Shown here one piece after another: positions 22,428 to 29,369 of a DNA stretch of 32,119 nucleotides (within the stretch, counting starts at the first letter, position 1; every line of letters begins with the position of its first letter). Source of the stretch: Desulfuromonas sp. (GTDB lineage: Bacteria; Desulfobacterota; Desulfuromonadia; Desulfuromonadales; SZUA-401); contig PKUI01000183.1 of the NCBI GenBank assembly GCA_002869605.1, positions 1 through 32,119 on the forward strand, written 5' to 3'. The notes under the pieces are model-generated. The model made no database searches and was not told where the DNA came from. It worked only from the letters and a program-made list of their open reading frames with translations. The position numbers and the translations under genes are program-made.

Positions 22428-23525
22428 ATGTCCGAGCTACCGTTTGCCGCTGTCGAGGTCGGCACGCGACTTCTGGCCTGGTACGAAGACTGCGGTCGTG
22501 ACCTTCCCTGGCGGCATACCCGCGATCCCTATGCGATCTGGCTCTCCGAGATCATGCTGCAGCAGACCGGGGTCGAGACGGTTATCCCCTACTACCGTAC
22601 CTTTCTCGAACACTATCCGGCAGTGCAGGACCTCGCCGCTGCGAGCGTCGAAGAGGTGATCGAGCAGTGGTCCGGACTCGGTTACTACCGCCGGGCGCGT
22701 AATCTGCACGCCGCAGCACGGCGAGTGACACAGGAGCATGGCGGACTCTTCCCGGACAGCCTCGAGGGGTTGCAGAGTCTGCCTGGAGTCGGTCGTTCCA
22801 CGGCCGCGGCGATCCTGTCGATCGCCTTTGATGTCCCGGCCGCAATTCTCGACGGCAATGTGCGCCGCGTTCTGTGCCGGCTGTTCGCCCTGCAGGGTGA
22901 CCCGCGCGCAAGTGCGGCAGAGAAACAGCTGTGGGGCTGGGCCGAGGCGTTGACCTCAAGGGAACGGCCTCACGATTACGCCCAGGCGATCATGGACCTC
23001 GGTGCGACGCTCTGTACGCCGCGGCAGCCGGCTTGTGCGCGCTGTCCACTGGCTGGACTCTGCCAGGGACACCGTCAGGGGATCGCCGAGCAGTTGCCGC
23101 AGCCCCGGGCACGCAGGCAGCTGCCGCAACGGCAGCAGGTTGCGCTGCTGCTGGAGCATGATGGCAAGGTTCTGGTCTGTCGACGTGGTCTTGACGGCAT
23201 GCTCGGCGGCCTTTGGGAGTTCCCGAACCGCGACCTGGACGGCGAAGAGACCGCCGATTCGGTCGCAGTGCAGCTGGCGCTCGAACTGGGTGGCGGGGTG
23301 CCGCAAGCGGTTGGCCGCATCAAACACGTCTACTCCCACTTCGGCCTGACGGTGCAGCTTTTTATGAGCCGTACCAACGCCGCCTCCCGGGTCGAGGAGG
23401 AAGGTGCCTGTCGCTGGCTGGCACACGAAGAACTGTCCCAACTCGCCCTACACGGCGCCCACCAGAAGGCGCTGACACTGTATAACGAAACAAGGAGCCC
23501 GGATGAGCCTGCCGCCGATTCTTAA
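22428..23525 (+). CDS. mutY: A/G-specific adenine DNA glycosylase (MutY)
   Basis: A 365-residue base-excision repair enzyme that removes adenine paired with 8-oxoguanine. Visible: catalytic Glu41 in SEIMLQQTG, the helix-hairpin-helix LPGVGRSTAAAIL (118-130), catalytic Asp142 in ILDGNVRRVL, and the [4Fe-4S] loop C-x6-C-x2-C-x5-C (Cys 196, 203, 206, 212). A C-terminal NUDIX-like domain follows (from about 230) and recognises 8-oxoguanine. Longer in-frame starts fall inside hisC; the ATG at 22428 is 7 nt after hisC. Its last 23 nt overlap the start of rnd. Confidence 0.95.
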   Translation: MSELPFAAVEVGTRLLAWYEDCGRDLPWRHTRDPYAIWLSEIMLQQTGVETVIPYYRTFLEHYPAVQDLAAASVEEVIEQWSGLGYYRRARNLHAAARRVTQEHGGLFPDSLEGLQSLPGVGRSTAAAILSIAFDVPAAILDGNVRRVLCRLFALQGDPRASAAEKQLWGWAEALTSRERPHDYAQAIMDLGATLCTPRQPACARCPLAGLCQGHRQGIAEQLPQPRARRQLPQRQQVALLLEHDGKVLVCRRGLDGMLGGLWEFPNRDLDGEETADSVAVQLALELGGGVPQAVGRIKHVYSHFGLTVQLFMSRTNAASRVEEEGACRWLAHEELSQLALHGAHQKALTLYNETRSPDEPAADS

Positions 23526-24621
23526 ACATGACGATGAAATAGCCGAGCTGGCTGCAACCCTGGCCAAAGAGGCGGTGATCGCCGTTGATCTCGAAGCCGA
23601 CTCGATGCACAACTATCAGGATAAAATCTGCCTGTTGCAGTTCTCGACGCCGAGCCAGACGCTGTTGGTCGACCCGCTCGCCGGAGCGGAACTGGCTCCC
23701 CTCGGCGAGGTGCTGGGCGATGCTTCGATCCGCAAGCTGTTCCACGCCGCCGACTACGACATCCGCTGCCTGCGTCGCGACTTTGGCTGGCAGGTCAACG
23801 GGCTGTTCGACACCATGATCAGTTGCCAGTTTCTCGGCGAGGAAAAGTACGGTCTCGCCGATGTCCTGTTCAAGTATTATGGCCTCGAGCTCGACAAGCA
23901 GTTCCAGCGTGCCGACTGGTCACAGCGTCCCCTGAGCGAGGGGATGATCCGCTATGCCGCGGGCGATACCGCTTATCTGCATAGCTTGGCCGAACAGCTG
24001 GAGGAGCGGCTGCTGGAGGCGGGACGACGCGAGTGGCTGGCCGAGGAATTCGAACTGCTCGAGCAGGTACGCTTTCAGGAGCACGACGGGCCGCTGTGCC
24101 TGCGCGTCAAGGGAGCAGGGACCCTCGAGCGGCGTCAGCTTGGCATCCTCGAGGAGCTATTGCAGTGGCGCGAGAAGGAGGCTGAACGGCGTGACCGTCC
24201 CCCCTTCAAGGTGCTGGGGAACAAGTCACTGCTGGCCATGGCCCAGCAGGCTCCTGCGACGACGCAGGGGCTGGTCGCCCTTGAGGGAGTGTCGCCGCGC
24301 CTGGTTGAGCGTTACGGCAAGCCTTTGCTCAAGGCGATCGCCCGGGGGCTCGCTCTGCCCGAACAGGAACTGCCCCGTTTTCCCCGTGGCGAGCGGCGGC
24401 GGCGGGACCCGCAGGTCGAAGTGTGCCTCAAGCGTCTCAAGGCGTGGCGTAGTGAGATTTCAACCGAGTTGGCGCTCGAGCCGGGGGTGCTGATCAATAA
24501 TGCCCAGCTCGAAAGCCTGGCCAACGCGCCGGCAGGCAGCGTGGACGTACTGCCGGGACTCAAGAGATGGCAGCGGCGCGAATTCGGTCAGGCGTTGCTG
24601 GGAGTGCTGGTCGCGGAGTAA
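23503..24621 (+). CDS. rnd: Ribonuclease D
   Basis: A 372-residue 3'-5' exoribonuclease of the DEDDy class, involved in trimming tRNA and other stable RNA 3' ends. Exonuclease sites: D-x-E (Asp29, Glu31 in AVDLEADSM), the second Asp in HAADYDIRCL (Asp86), and Y-x3-D (Tyr151, Asp155 in YAAGDTAYL). An HRDC domain occupies roughly residues 210-290, followed by a second helical repeat, as in E. coli RNase D. Its start overlaps the end of mutY by 23 nt and has its own AAGGAG site within mutY, so both genes are on one transcript. Confidence 0.93.
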   Translation: MSLPPILKHDDEIAELAATLAKEAVIAVDLEADSMHNYQDKICLLQFSTPSQTLLVDPLAGAELAPLGEVLGDASIRKLFHAADYDIRCLRRDFGWQVNGLFDTMISCQFLGEEKYGLADVLFKYYGLELDKQFQRADWSQRPLSEGMIRYAAGDTAYLHSLAEQLEERLLEAGRREWLAEEFELLEQVRFQEHDGPLCLRVKGAGTLERRQLGILEELLQWREKEAERRDRPPFKVLGNKSLLAMAQQAPATTQGLVALEGVSPRLVERYGKPLLKAIARGLALPEQELPRFPRGERRRRDPQVEVCLKRLKAWRSEISTELALEPGVLINNAQLESLANAPAGSVDVLPGLKRWQRREFGQALLGVLVAE

Positions 24622-24631
24622 CACTTTGGCG

Positions 24632-24946
24632 ATGAAAAAGCTGCAGACCTTTGCCGTACACGAAGGGCCGCTGGCCGGGATGCTCAAGGAGCGCCTCGAG
24701 CAGGAGTGGGTTGCCTGTCTGGTGCGCAACCAGCAGCTGTTTGCTGCGCTTGGGGAGATCCCTTTCACCGAATGCTTCCCTGAACTGTGGGTGGTCGATG
24801 CAGAGACCTGGCCGCGAGCCAAGGCGCTGCTCGACCAATGGCTCGGTGGTGGCAGCGTAAGCGAGGCATGGACCTGTTCGGGGTGTGGCGAGTTGATTGA
24901 GCCGCCGTTTTCCTCCTGCTGGCGATGTGGGCGTGAGCATCCCTGA
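24632..24946 (+). CDS. Small DUF2007-like protein with C-terminal zinc ribbon
   Basis: A 104-residue soluble protein of unknown function. The first 72 residues look like the DUF2007 ('putative signal transducing protein') fold: an early QTFAVHEGPLAGMLKERLEQE, then ELWVVDAETWPRAKALLDQWL. The last 25 residues are a zinc ribbon with two Cys pairs (82/85 and 96/99 in TCSGCGEL...CWRCGREHP). The frame is open upstream inside rnd; the ATG at 24632 matches the family start, although no strong ribosome site is visible. It lies 10 nt after rnd, last in the operon, directly before a terminator. The DUF2007 match is from memory of the family pattern. Confidence 0.75.
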   Translation: MKKLQTFAVHEGPLAGMLKERLEQEWVACLVRNQQLFAALGEIPFTECFPELWVVDAETWPRAKALLDQWLGGGSVSEAWTCSGCGELIEPPFSSCWRCGREHP

Positions 24947-24974
24947 GGGGTGGAGACGATACCATAAGATGTGG

Positions 24975-25007
24975 AAAAGCGCGGTCCAGGAGGGCCGCGC
25001 TTTTTTT
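24975..25007 (+). terminator. Intrinsic terminator of the mqn-hisC-mutY-rnd operon
   Basis: A 13-bp stem (AAAAGCGCGGTCC / GGGCCGCGCTTTT, with one T-G pair) and an AGGA loop is followed by a run of seven T. It starts 29 nt after the small zinc-ribbon gene and ends the long + strand unit. Confidence 0.92.
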
Positions 25008-25033
25008 ATGCCGCCGGGGGCGCCCGGCAGCGC

Positions 25034-25065
25034 CTTCCTTTTCTTGCTTGTCCAAGAAAAGGAAG
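25034..25065. repeat. Left hairpin of the extragenic element
   Basis: CTTCCTTTTCTTG (25034-25046) pairs perfectly with CAAGAAAAGGAAG (25053-25065) across the 6-nt loop CTTGTC. There is no T-tract after it, so it is not an ordinary terminator. Confidence 0.85.
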
Positions 25066-25386
25066 CAAAAGAAGGACACCCCGAACTCCGTCACCCGATG
25101 ACCGGGTGCCCTCGCTGTCCGGAATTTTAATCCAGCCGGCTCGCGTGCTCGCCAGACGGCAAGATTAAAATCCCGGCACTCGGTGACTTCGCACGGGGCC
25201 CCGTAAAGGCAGTGGAACAGTCAAAGGCTTTTTTTCTCCCGTGTGACGTCGCCGGAGTAGCGACGGTTCGCGCCGAAACAGGCCGAAGAGTTGAGCGCAG
25301 CGAATGGAGAAGGCCGGGCGGGGAGCGGTGTTGCGGAGGGAACCTGCCGCTGTTTGGCGGGCAAGGAGGCCGGGCACCCTTTTCTG

Positions 25387-25418
25387 CCTACTCTTTTGTG
25401 GCGTGACAAAAGAGTAGG
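25387..25418. repeat. Right hairpin of the extragenic element
   Basis: CCTACTCTTTTGT (25387-25399) pairs perfectly with ACAAAAGAGTAGG (25406-25418) across the 6-nt loop GGCGTG. The stem and loop sizes equal those of the left hairpin, which it mirrors. Confidence 0.85.
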
Positions 25419-25486
25419 GCGTCGTCAGGGGGCGCAACCCCTGGGTCTTCGTTTTTCTAGGAAGAACCCCTCTCACGGGAAGGGGG

Positions 25487-26890
25487 TCAGCGCGTCTTAC
25501 CCGGTATCCCCGGTTCCGTCATCGGGCGCGGATCGAGCAGGCGGTCGAGCTCGGTCTCTTCCATGTCGAGGCGTTCGCGCGCCACCTCGCGCACTGTTTT
25601 GCCATGCTGGTAGGCGTGCTTGGCGATCTCGGCGGCGCGGTCGTAGCCGATCACCGGCGCCAGCGCGGTACACATGGCGAGGCTCTCTTCGATCAACCCT
25701 TCGCAGCGCTGACGGTCGGCGCTAAGCCCCTGCAGGCAGCGCTCCTCGAAGGCGGCTACCGCGCCGCAGAGCAGGTCGATCGACTGCAGCAGGTTGTAGG
25801 CGATCAGTGGCATCATCACGTTGAGTTCGAAGTTGCCGGAGAGGCCGCCCAGGGTGACGACGGCATCGTTGCCGATAACCTGGGCACAGACCTGGATCAA
25901 GCTTTCGGCCATCACCGGGTTGACCTTGCCCGGCATGATCGAGCTGCCGGGCTGTACCGCCGGCAGTTGCAGTTCGCCGAGGCCGCAGCGCGGACCGCTG
26001 CCGAGGAAGCGGATGTCGTTGGCAATCTTGTACAGGGTTACGGCACAGCTTTTCAGGGCCGCGCTGGTGGCGACACAGGGATCCTTGGCCGCCTGGGCCT
26101 CGAAGTGATTTTCCGCTTCGCGGAAAAGCAGAACATGGACTGCGCCGAGCCCTTCGATGACCCGTGCCGCAAATTCGGGATGGGTATTGATCCCGGTTCC
26201 GACCGCTGTGCCGCCAAGAGGTAACTCATGCAGATCTTCCAGTGCCTGCTCGATCCGTTCGATGGCTCGCTCAACCTGGCGGGCGTAACCGGAGAAGATC
26301 TGGCCGAGGCGTACCGGCGTTGCGTCCTGCAGGTGCGTACGGCCGATGGTGATGATGTCGTCGAATTCTTCGGCCTTGTCGGCAAGGCTGTTCTGCAGGA
26401 CCTCGAGGGCCGGTAGCAGACGGTTGCGCAGCTCAACCGCAGCCGCCAGGTGGATGGCGGTGGGGATGACGTCGTTGCTCGATTGGCCAAGATTGACGTG
26501 GTCGTTGGGGTGGATCTCCAACTCGATGCCGTCCTCGGCGAGGTTGCGTTTGGCCAGAGTAGCGATGACCTCGTTGGTGTTCATGTTGGTGCTGGTGCCA
26601 GAGCCTGTCTGAAAGATGTCGAGCGGGAACTGTTCGTCGAGGTTGCCGCGTGCGACTTCCTCGGCGGCGTCCATGATCGCCAGTGCGCGTCTCTCGTCAA
26701 GCAGGCCGAGGTCGCGATTGACCCGTGCGGCATGTTCCTTGATCTGCCCCATGGCACGCAGGAAGGGGCGCGGGAAACGCAACCCGGAGATCGGGAAGTT
26801 TTCCAGGGCACGGGCGGTTTGAGCGCCGTAGAGGGCGTCTTCGGGGACTTCCATTTCGCCCATGGAGTCGCGTTCGATACGTGTTGACAC
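25487..26890 (-). CDS. fumC: Class II fumarate hydratase (FumC)
   Basis: A 467-residue fumarase of the aspartase/fumarase superfamily, catalysing the reversible hydration of fumarate to malate in the TCA cycle; the length equals E. coli FumC. Seen: TGSGTSTNMNTNEV, the general base region GRTHLQDATP (His186) and the signature loop GSSIMPGKVNPVMAE (catalytic Ser317). The frame is open to an ATG at 26956, but the GTG at 26890 is preferred: an AAAGGAG site sits 7-8 nt before it (AAAGGAGACCATC), the protein then starts VSTRIERDSMGEMEVP as in other FumC, and the predicted promoter lies between the two candidate starts. It stands alone, divergent from the permease gene. Confidence 0.95.
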   Translation of the reverse strand: MSTRIERDSMGEMEVPEDALYGAQTARALENFPISGLRFPRPFLRAMGQIKEHAARVNRDLGLLDERRALAIMDAAEEVARGNLDEQFPLDIFQTGSGTSTNMNTNEVIATLAKRNLAEDGIELEIHPNDHVNLGQSSNDVIPTAIHLAAAVELRNRLLPALEVLQNSLADKAEEFDDIITIGRTHLQDATPVRLGQIFSGYARQVERAIERIEQALEDLHELPLGGTAVGTGINTHPEFAARVIEGLGAVHVLLFREAENHFEAQAAKDPCVATSAALKSCAVTLYKIANDIRFLGSGPRCGLGELQLPAVQPGSSIMPGKVNPVMAESLIQVCAQVIGNDAVVTLGGLSGNFELNVMMPLIAYNLLQSIDLLCGAVAAFEERCLQGLSADRQRCEGLIEESLAMCTALAPVIGYDRAAEIAKHAYQHGKTVREVARERLDMEETELDRLLDPRPMTEPGIPGKTR

Positions 26891-26928
26891 GATGGTCTCC
26901 TTTCTTAAGCACAAATAAATCCTCCCAG

Positions 26929-26956
26929 AGCATAGCAAGTTGCAGGTTTCCGTCAA
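26929..26956 (-). promoter_or_regulatory. Predicted sigma-70 promoter of fumC
   Basis: On the - strand: TTGACG (26956-26951), 16 nt, then TATGCT (26934-26929), preceded by TGC so that it also fits the extended -10 pattern. Initiation would be near 26922, giving a leader of about 32 nt containing the AAAGGAG site. Confidence 0.6.
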
Positions 26957-27044
26957 TCGCTTCGTGATTAACTTTAGTTAGAGTAAATATATTTAGTAAA
27001 TTTTATCCTCGCTAAGCTTTAGCCCATCGGGTACAATTCGCGCC

Positions 27045-27917
27045 ATGAGTAGCCTCGCCTTTTCCCTGATCCTGTTCTCCGCCCTGATGCACGCGCTCTG
27101 GAACCTGCTTGTCAAGCGCAGCCAGGACAAGACCGTCTTCATCTGGTGGATGTTCGTGGTCTCGGGGTGCCTGCTCAACCTGCTGGTCTGGTTCTATTTC
27201 CGTCCCCTGCCGCCGCTACACCCCGAAGTGCTGTTGCTGGCAGCGGCCGGCGGTGGCTGTTTTGTCCTCTATCACCTGTTCAACGGGGTAGCCTACCGCG
27301 ACGGTGACCTGTCGCTGGCCTACCCGCTGTCACAGACCTCGATGGTCTATGTACCGCTCTGGGGGACCTGGCTGCTCGGTGAGCAGATCACGCCAATCGG
27401 TGGAGTTGGCATCGGCTTAATTCTGCTCGGAGCCTACTCGATCCAGCTGCGCAGCCTGCGCAGCAGTGAAATTTTACGGCCCTTTCGCAGCCTCGGCGAA
27501 CTGCCGGTGCGGGCCGCCCTGGCGGCTGGGCTGATCTACTCGGTCGGGGCGGTTATCGACAAGACCGGGGTGACCATCTTCCCGCCGTTGCAGTTCACCT
27601 GGCTGCTGGTGATGAGCATGTTCACGATCATGACTCTCAACCTGATGCGTCCCCGTTTTCGCGGCAGGATTGTCCGGGAGTGGCGGGCCAGTCGAGGGTT
27701 GATTCTGCTCTCCGGGCCGGTAATGATGGGTTCATTCCTGACTTTCCGCTACGGTCTGCAGATGGCCCCAGTCAGCTACGCAGTGCCGGTGCGCCAGTTC
27801 AGCTTGCTGTTCGGGGTGTTGATCGGGGCGTTGTTCCTCGGCGAGAGCCATGGGCGCATCCGCTTTGTTTCCGCGCTGCTGGTCATGGCCGGAGCGTTGC
27901 TTATTCGCCTCGGCTGA
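27045..27917 (+). CDS. EamA-family (DMT) membrane permease
   Basis: A 290-residue protein with about ten hydrophobic helices arranged as two EamA halves, as in drug/metabolite exporters of the DMT superfamily. Typical segments are FSALMHALWNLLVKRS at the first helix, AYPLSQTSMVYVPLWGTWLLGE and VSYAVPVRQFSLLFGVLIGA; the last two are the helix-4 type motif of each half, ending in GE before a short loop. Substrate unknown. No Shine-Dalgarno sequence is visible in front of the ATG; the upstream region is AT-rich and shared with fumC promoter DNA. Monocistronic by appearance. Confidence 0.85.
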   Translation: MSSLAFSLILFSALMHALWNLLVKRSQDKTVFIWWMFVVSGCLLNLLVWFYFRPLPPLHPEVLLLAAAGGGCFVLYHLFNGVAYRDGDLSLAYPLSQTSMVYVPLWGTWLLGEQITPIGGVGIGLILLGAYSIQLRSLRSSEILRPFRSLGELPVRAALAAGLIYSVGAVIDKTGVTIFPPLQFTWLLVMSMFTIMTLNLMRPRFRGRIVREWRASRGLILLSGPVMMGSFLTFRYGLQMAPVSYAVPVRQFSLLFGVLIGALFLGESHGRIRFVSALLVMAGALLIRLG

Positions 27918-28014
27918 ATCTCATCGCTTCAAATGCAGAGTTGTTTCTGCTAATCTAATCAGATGTGTCTGTGTTGATTGAGGACAGACGATATCCTATC
28001 TCCCTGGAGGAAGC

Positions 28015-28701
28015 ATGAAGCGTTTACTGATGTTGATGTTGGCTGGTGTGGTGGCGATGATAGTAGGCTGTGGCGGCGGTGGCGGCGCCAAGAGTCTCAA
28101 GGCCCTTCCGCAGATCAAGAAGGTTGCGGTAGTTTCGATCTCCGTCAGTGACTGGGGGGGCTCGGTCAAGACCAATGCCGCTGGCGGCAATGTCCTGCAG
28201 ACCATGCAGAACGCTACCAATACCATGCTTGGCGACACCGAAACGCGCCTCGCGCAGCAGTACCAGGTGGTCAAGGCGTCGAATTTTATTGGCAAGAAGA
28301 ACTACCGGAACGAGATTGTCGAGCATAGTTTCCATATGAACGTCCCGCAGGTCAAGGGGCAGGACCTCGGGGTGTTTACGGCGAATGGTAAAGCACTTCG
28401 CCGCGGCGATATCGAGCCGGCCAAGGCCCAGGCGCTGTGTAAGGCGCTGGGGGTCGACGGGGTGTTCGTGATCTTCTCCGAGTGGACCGTGCGTACCGGA
28501 GGTTTTATCCCGCTGACAAAGGCGGTAACCAAGAACATCGTCTCGCTGTGGGATGCCCAGGGGAAGAAGGTCTTCACCCGCCGCGTCGACAAGATGGGTA
28601 GCCGTACCCTCGGGGCGATGGGGATCAAGGCGGTGACCGCCGATACGGTCAGCGAGTGGACCGGGACCTACAAGCAGTCGCTCGATGTGATTCTCAAGTA
28701 A
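28015..28701 (+). CDS. Predicted lipoprotein of unknown function
   Basis: A 228-residue protein with a lipoprotein signal: basic start, hydrophobic helix, then the lipobox IVGC with the lipidated Cys19, followed by a run of glycines. The mature part begins VAVVSISVSDWGG and has alternating beta/alpha character; GVDGVFVIFSEWTVR and IVSLWDAQGKKVFTRRVDK suggest a fold like those of periplasmic nucleotide- or peptidoglycan-linked lipoproteins (e.g. CsgG/LpoB-like), but I do not recognise a family. CCTGGAGGAAGC gives a strong ribosome site. It is followed by its own terminator. The lipoprotein call is good; the function is open. Confidence 0.8.
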   Translation: MKRLLMLMLAGVVAMIVGCGGGGGAKSLKALPQIKKVAVVSISVSDWGGSVKTNAAGGNVLQTMQNATNTMLGDTETRLAQQYQVVKASNFIGKKNYRNEIVEHSFHMNVPQVKGQDLGVFTANGKALRRGDIEPAKAQALCKALGVDGVFVIFSEWTVRTGGFIPLTKAVTKNIVSLWDAQGKKVFTRRVDKMGSRTLGAMGIKAVTADTVSEWTGTYKQSLDVILK

Positions 28702-28723
28702 CATTCCACGCATAAACCTGTAT

Positions 28724-28757
28724 AGCCGCGCCTGTTATGGGCGCGGCTGTTTTGTTT
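28724..28757 (+). terminator. Terminator after the lipoprotein gene
   Basis: A 9-bp stem AGCCGCGCC / GGCGCGGCT with a 7-nt loop is followed by GTTTTGTTT. It lies between the lipoprotein and the HD-domain gene, so readthrough into the latter would need a second promoter or partial termination. Confidence 0.8.
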
Positions 28758-28773
28758 GTAAGGACCTATCGAG

Positions 28774-29349
28774 ATGAAAAACCTGGCGAATTTCCTGTTT
28801 GAGGTCGGCATGCTCAAGCGCACCCCGCGTACCGGGTTCCAGTTTCTCGGCAGCGGTGCCGAATCGGTGGCAGAACACTCGTTCCGCACTGCAGTGATCG
28901 GCTACACCCTGGCCCAGCTCGACGAGCAGGCCGACGCGGCGCGGGTGATGATGATGTGCTTGTTCCACGATGTTCCCGAGGCGCGCATCGGCGACCTGAA
29001 CTATGTCAACAAGAAGTACGTTAAGGTCGATGAAAGGGCGGCGGTGGAGGATCTTGCGCGGACCTTGCCGTTCGGTGACCAGTACCGCGAGGCGCTACAG
29101 GAGTTCATGGATAAACAGAGCCGCGAGGCGTTGCTGGCCCACGACGCCGACCAGTTGGAGATGATTCTGGCGCTCAAGGAGTACCGTGACCTCGGTAACC
29201 GCAACGCCGACGAGTGGTACCCCTTTTCGCTCAAGCGGCTTCAGACCGAGACCGCGCGTAAGCTGGCCGAGCAGATTTGGACGACCGACTCATCACGCTG
29301 GTGGTTCGAGGGGGAGAGCGAGCAGTGGTGGGTCAAGGGGGAAAAGTAG
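28774..29349 (+). CDS. HD-domain phosphohydrolase (YfbR/HDDC2-like)
   Basis: A 191-residue protein with a complete HD metal site: His35 (AEHSFRTA), the His65-Asp66 doublet in LFHDVPEARIGD, and a downstream Asp (Asp126 in HDADQLEM). The arrangement and the E-A-R-I-G-D segment match the HDDC2/YfbR group, many of which are 5'-deoxynucleotidases acting on deoxynucleoside monophosphates; that activity is a family-level inference. The C-terminal tail is tryptophan- and acidic-rich. GTAAGGACC precedes the ATG. It is convergent with the CapA-like gene, 20 nt away. Confidence 0.85.
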   Translation: MKNLANFLFEVGMLKRTPRTGFQFLGSGAESVAEHSFRTAVIGYTLAQLDEQADAARVMMMCLFHDVPEARIGDLNYVNKKYVKVDERAAVEDLARTLPFGDQYREALQEFMDKQSREALLAHDADQLEMILALKEYRDLGNRNADEWYPFSLKRLQTETARKLAEQIWTTDSSRWWFEGESEQWWVKGEK

Positions 29350-29369
29350 CTGCGTGAGACTGCCCGGGA

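Larger units (their letters stand above)
25008..25486. repeat. Non-coding inverted-repeat-rich element (putative repetitive extragenic element)
   Basis: This 479-nt gap contains no gene I believe; the short open frames on both strands have no start signals or recognisable domains and differ from every family I know. It is bounded by two similar hairpins, each with a 13-bp perfect stem and 6-nt loop (25034-25065 and 25387-25418). The sequences inside them (AAGCAAAAGAAGGACACCCC on the left; CAGAAAAGGGTGCCCGG on the right when reverse-complemented) are recognisably alike, so the ends form imperfect terminal inverted repeats. Inside are further palindromes: CACCCG/CGGGTG (25092-25108), a 14-nt arm pair with one mismatch (25119-25132 and 25163-25176), CGTCGC/GCGACG (25247-25265) and a direct repeat GGCCGGGC (25312, 25368). 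This layout resembles repetitive elements often mis-annotated as small proteins. Copy number cannot be judged from one window. Confidence 0.6.

Noticed and set aside
25165..25476. Open frame of 103 codons on the - strand in the 25.0-25.5 kb gap, and overlapping + strand frames of 64-144 codons
   Set aside because: They run through mirrored hairpins and palindromes, have arginine/serine/proline-rich compositions typical of translated non-coding GC-rich DNA, and lack ribosome sites. A repeat element explains the region better.
25487..25530. Possible fumC terminator just after its stop
   Set aside because: On the - strand only a short ACCCC/GGGGT stem is seen and there is no convincing T-tract next to it, so I did not list it.
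26891..26956. Longer FumC starting at ATG 26956
   Set aside because: It would begin within the predicted -35 box; the GTG at 26890 has an AAAGGAG site and gives the normal FumC length and N-terminus.
27962..28014. Possible promoter TTGATT-17-TATCTC before the lipoprotein gene
   Set aside because: The -10 is a poor match and initiation would fall within the ribosome site.
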